From an uncultured Gaiellaceae bacterium (GTDB lineage Bacteria > Actinomycetota > Thermoleophilia > Gaiellales > Gaiellaceae): DNA of 7,897 nt. Below the pieces are notes generated by a model. That model worked only from the letters and a program-made list of their open reading frames with translations, was not told where the DNA came from and ran no database searches. Below are positions 5,978 through 7,897 of this stretch, one piece after another; the stretch's first letter is position 1, and each line of letters starts with the position of its first letter. The stretch spans positions 1 through 7,897 of the forward strand of contig CATPAS010000225.1 of the NCBI GenBank assembly GCA_955652075.1, written 5' to 3'. The position numbers were made by a program, and so were the translations under genes.

Positions 5978-7744
5978 GTGGCGGTTTTCACCAAAGTACT
6001 CGTCGCCAACCGAGGCGAGATCGCGATTCGCGTCTTCCGGACGCTGCGCGAGCTCGGGATCGGGACAGTCGCCGTCTATTCGGATGTCGACCGCAACTCT
6101 GCGCATGTGACCTACGCCGATGAGGCGCACCTGATCGGCGGTGGCCCTCCCGCCGAGAGCTACCTGAACCAGGAAAGGATCCTCGACGCCGCCCGGCGGG
6201 CGGACGCCGAGGCGATCCACCCCGGCTACGGGTTCCTCGCGGAGAACGCGGACTTCGCACGCGCGTGCGGCGAACGAGGGCTGGTGTGGATCGGGCCGCC
6301 GCCCGCGGCGATCGAGGCGATGGGATCCAAGATCGAGGCGCGTGAGCGGATGCGTGCGGCCGGTGTCCCGATCATCCCGGGGGTCACTCAACCCGTCGAA
6401 TCCGCGGAGGAAGTTCGCAGGCTTGGCGACGAGCTCGGCTGGCCGATCGCGATCAAGGCGTCCGCGGGAGGAGGCGGAAAGGGGCTGAAGGTCGTCCGCG
6501 ATCCGGCGGAGGTCGAGCGCGCGTTCGAGTCGGCGCAACGCGAGGGCGAGGCCTACTTCTCCGATCCGGCCGTGTATGTCGAGCGCTACCTCGAGGATCC
6601 GCGTCATGTCGAGGTGCAGGTGCTTGCCGATGCGCACGGGAACGTCATCCACCTGGGCGAGCGCGACTGCACGATCCAGCGCCGCCATCAGAAGCTCGTC
6701 GAGGAGACGCCTTCGCCCGCCGTCGACGGCGAGTTGCGCGAGCGGATCGGCGCGATCGCAGTCGACGCGGCGCGCGCGGTCGGATACCAGAGCGCGGGAA
6801 CGATCGAAGGCCTGCTCTCGCGCCACGGCGAGTACTTCTTCCTGGAGATGAACACGCGCATCCAGGTCGAGCACACGGTGACGGAGATGGTGACCGGTCT
6901 CGATCTCGTGCGCGAGCAGGTGTTGATCGCGGCGGGGCAACCGCTTTCCGTGCGACAGGAGGACGTGCATCTGCACGGTCATTCGCTGGAATGCCGGATC
7001 AACGCAGAGGACGTCTCGAGCGGTTTCCTCCCGGCACCGGGAACGATCACGCGCTACCGCGAGCCGAGCGGGCCGGGGGTGCGCGTCGATTCCGGGGTCG
7101 TCGCCGGCAGCGAGATCTCTCCGCTCTATGACCCGATGATCGCGAAGCTGGTAGTGCACGGCGTCGACCGCGAGCACGCGCGGCGCCGGATGCTGCGCGC
7201 GCTCGACGAGTTCGTGGTCGACGGAGTGAAGACGTTGATCGGCTTTCACAAGGCGCTGCTGACGCACCCGTGCTTCATCGAGGGCGAGACGTGCCACGGC
7301 CTCGTCGAATCGGAGCTGCTGGCGGCGCGGGCGGGCGAGTTCGAGAACGGCCGGCCGGCCGGCCCCCCGGAGCTCGGGGCGGTTGCAGTGCGTGAGACAG
7401 TTCGCTCGGTCGAGGTGGATGGTCGTCGCTTCGAGGTGCGGGTGCTGCGCCCCGAGCCGGCTTTCGCCGAGCTGGGGAGGCGCCGTCGGGAACGGTCACG
7501 CGCAGGTGGGGCTGCCGGCGCCGGTGACGACGCTGTGGTGAGTCCCATGCAGGGCACGGTGCTCGCGGTCGAGGTCGCTGAGGGCGACGAGGTGGAAGCG
7601 GGCCAGGTGCTCTGCATCGTCGAGGCGATGAAGATGGAGAACGAGGTGCACGCGCACCGCGCCGGCATCGTCAGCGAGCTGTCTGTCGCCCCCGGCCAGC
7701 CGGTCACGACCGGCCAGGTGATTTGCCTCGTGAAGACCGAGTGA
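5978..7744 (+). CDS. pccA: Acyl-CoA carboxylase alpha subunit (biotin carboxylase plus biotin carrier)
   Basis: This 588-residue protein uses ATP and bicarbonate to carboxylate its own biotin, then presents it to the beta subunit. The biotin carboxylase part covers about 3-450: VLVANRGEIAIRVFRT at 7-22, HPGYGFLAEN at 81-90, the ATP-grasp glycine loop ASAGGGGKG at 161-169, RDCTIQRRHQK at 229-239 and EMNTRIQVEHTVTE at 290-303 with the catalytic Glu/Arg cluster. After a linker of about 60 residues, rich in Arg, Gly and Ala near 500-517, comes the biotinyl domain (about 519-588) with EAMKMEN at 549-555; Lys552 is the biotin attachment site. Length and fusion match the actinobacterial alpha subunits (AccA1-3 style) rather than the separate AccB and AccC of other bacteria. 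Whether it serves only the beta subunit here or is shared with other beta subunits cannot be seen. GTG 5978 is the only nearby start that keeps the first motif. The stop is TGA at 7742-7744. All key residues are present. Confidence 0.96.
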   Translation: MAVFTKVLVANRGEIAIRVFRTLRELGIGTVAVYSDVDRNSAHVTYADEAHLIGGGPPAESYLNQERILDAARRADAEAIHPGYGFLAENADFARACGERGLVWIGPPPAAIEAMGSKIEARERMRAAGVPIIPGVTQPVESAEEVRRLGDELGWPIAIKASAGGGGKGLKVVRDPAEVERAFESAQREGEAYFSDPAVYVERYLEDPRHVEVQVLADAHGNVIHLGERDCTIQRRHQKLVEETPSPAVDGELRERIGAIAVDAARAVGYQSAGTIEGLLSRHGEYFFLEMNTRIQVEHTVTEMVTGLDLVREQVLIAAGQPLSVRQEDVHLHGHSLECRINAEDVSSGFLPAPGTITRYREPSGPGVRVDSGVVAGSEISPLYDPMIAKLVVHGVDREHARRRMLRALDEFVVDGVKTLIGFHKALLTHPCFIEGETCHGLVESELLAARAGEFENGRPAGPPELGAVAVRETVRSVEVDGRRFEVRVLRPEPAFAELGRRRRERSRAGGAAGAGDDAVVSPMQGTVLAVEVAEGDEVEAGQVLCIVEAMKMENEVHAHRAGIVSELSVAPGQPVTTGQVICLVKTE

Positions 7745-7808
7745 GATCTCGGCGCAGAATCGACGCAGACGCGTAGAGCTTTCGCCGGTATCGTCGATCG
7801 CAGAGGGT

Positions 7809-7828
7809 GGTGGGTGATAACCCCCACC
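7809..7828 (+). terminator. Weak GC hairpin 64 bases after the alpha gene
   Basis: GGTGGG (7809-7814) can pair with CCCACC (7823-7828) around an eight-base loop. Its place fits a terminator for the alpha gene, but the stem is short and there is no T-run after it, so intrinsic termination is doubtful. Confidence 0.3.
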
Positions 7829-7838
7829 CGGGCGGGGC

Positions 7839-7859
7839 CGCGCGCGCGCGCGCGTGTAC
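7839..7859. repeat. Alternating (CG)8 run extended to 21 bases
   Basis: Bases 7839-7854 are eight perfect CG units, and the next bases TGTAC keep strict pyrimidine/purine alternation to 7859. Such tracts are the classical substrate for left-handed Z-DNA under negative supercoiling. It lies between the alpha gene's end and a possible new gene start at the right edge. Confidence 0.8.
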
Positions 7860-7897
7860 TTAAAGATGGATGGCGATGAAAGATGGTGGCGACGCGG

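Larger units (their letters stand above)
7745..7897. other. Unresolved stretch after the alpha gene
   Basis: These 153 bases hold no complete gene. They contain a GGTGGG/CCCACC hairpin, a (CG)8 run, and then an A-rich segment from 7861 with the 8-mer AAAGATGG twice (7862-7869 and 7879-7886). Several ATG codons (7866, 7870, 7876, 7883) lie near the right edge and any could open a gene; TACTTA at 7857-7862 sits seven bases before ATG 7870, close to the leaderless geometry seen elsewhere, but too little sequence remains to decide. Confidence 0.4.

Noticed and set aside
5957..7297. Upstream extension of pgsA through the alpha gene (about 450 codons)
   Set aside because: It is a shadow of the alpha gene in the opposite direction; the phosphatidyltransferase homology begins only after 5956.
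7745..7830. tRNA or small RNA gene after the alpha gene
   Set aside because: No acceptor stem, no T-loop GTTC signature and no CCA end could be found; only a short weak hairpin is present.

Overview
This window reads as chromosomal DNA from a high-GC actinobacterium. The large number of open antisense frames, GTG starts, a fused biotin carboxylase/biotin carrier alpha subunit, a PccB-type beta subunit and a short epsilon-like protein all point that way. A deep-branching class such as Thermoleophilia is my best guess from the protein styles, but the sequence alone does not prove it.

Layout from left to right. Positions 1-464 (minus): a tightly coupled pair, made of a secreted four-cysteine protein and a downstream gene that runs off the left edge (ATGA overlap). 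Positions 570-2147 (plus): carboxyltransferase beta subunit of a propionyl-CoA-type acyl-CoA carboxylase. Positions 2158-5225 (minus): NlpC/P60 peptidoglycan hydrolase with SLH-like repeats, then an untranslated stretch with two hairpins, then a 36-residue membrane microprotein, then a membrane protein with both GGDEF and HD-GYP domains for cyclic-di-GMP turnover. Positions 5271-5462 (plus): short acyl-CoA carboxylase epsilon-like protein. Positions 5414-5956 (minus): PgsA-type phosphatidylglycerophosphate synthase, tail-to-tail overlapped with the epsilon-like gene. Positions 5978-7744 (plus): acyl-CoA carboxylase alpha subunit (biotin carboxylase plus biotin carrier domain). Positions 7745-7897: non-coding or unresolved, with a (CG)8 run.

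All plus-strand genes belong to one enzyme: alpha carries out biotin carboxylation, beta transfers the carboxyl group to acyl-CoA, and epsilon probably stabilises the complex. All minus-strand genes are envelope or signalling genes: wall hydrolase, anionic lipid synthesis, c-di-GMP turnover and secreted protein. The enzyme's genes are therefore split up by opposing genes and must each have their own promoter. Consistent with this, four of the starts have a TANNNT hexamer ending 6 or 7 bases before the start codon and no Shine-Dalgarno, which is the expected signature of leaderless transcripts.

I found no tRNA, rRNA, CRISPR array, insertion sequence or phage gene. The less ordinary items are the microprotein with its structured leader, the leaderless-promoter pattern, and the unusual C-terminal tail of the epsilon-like protein.
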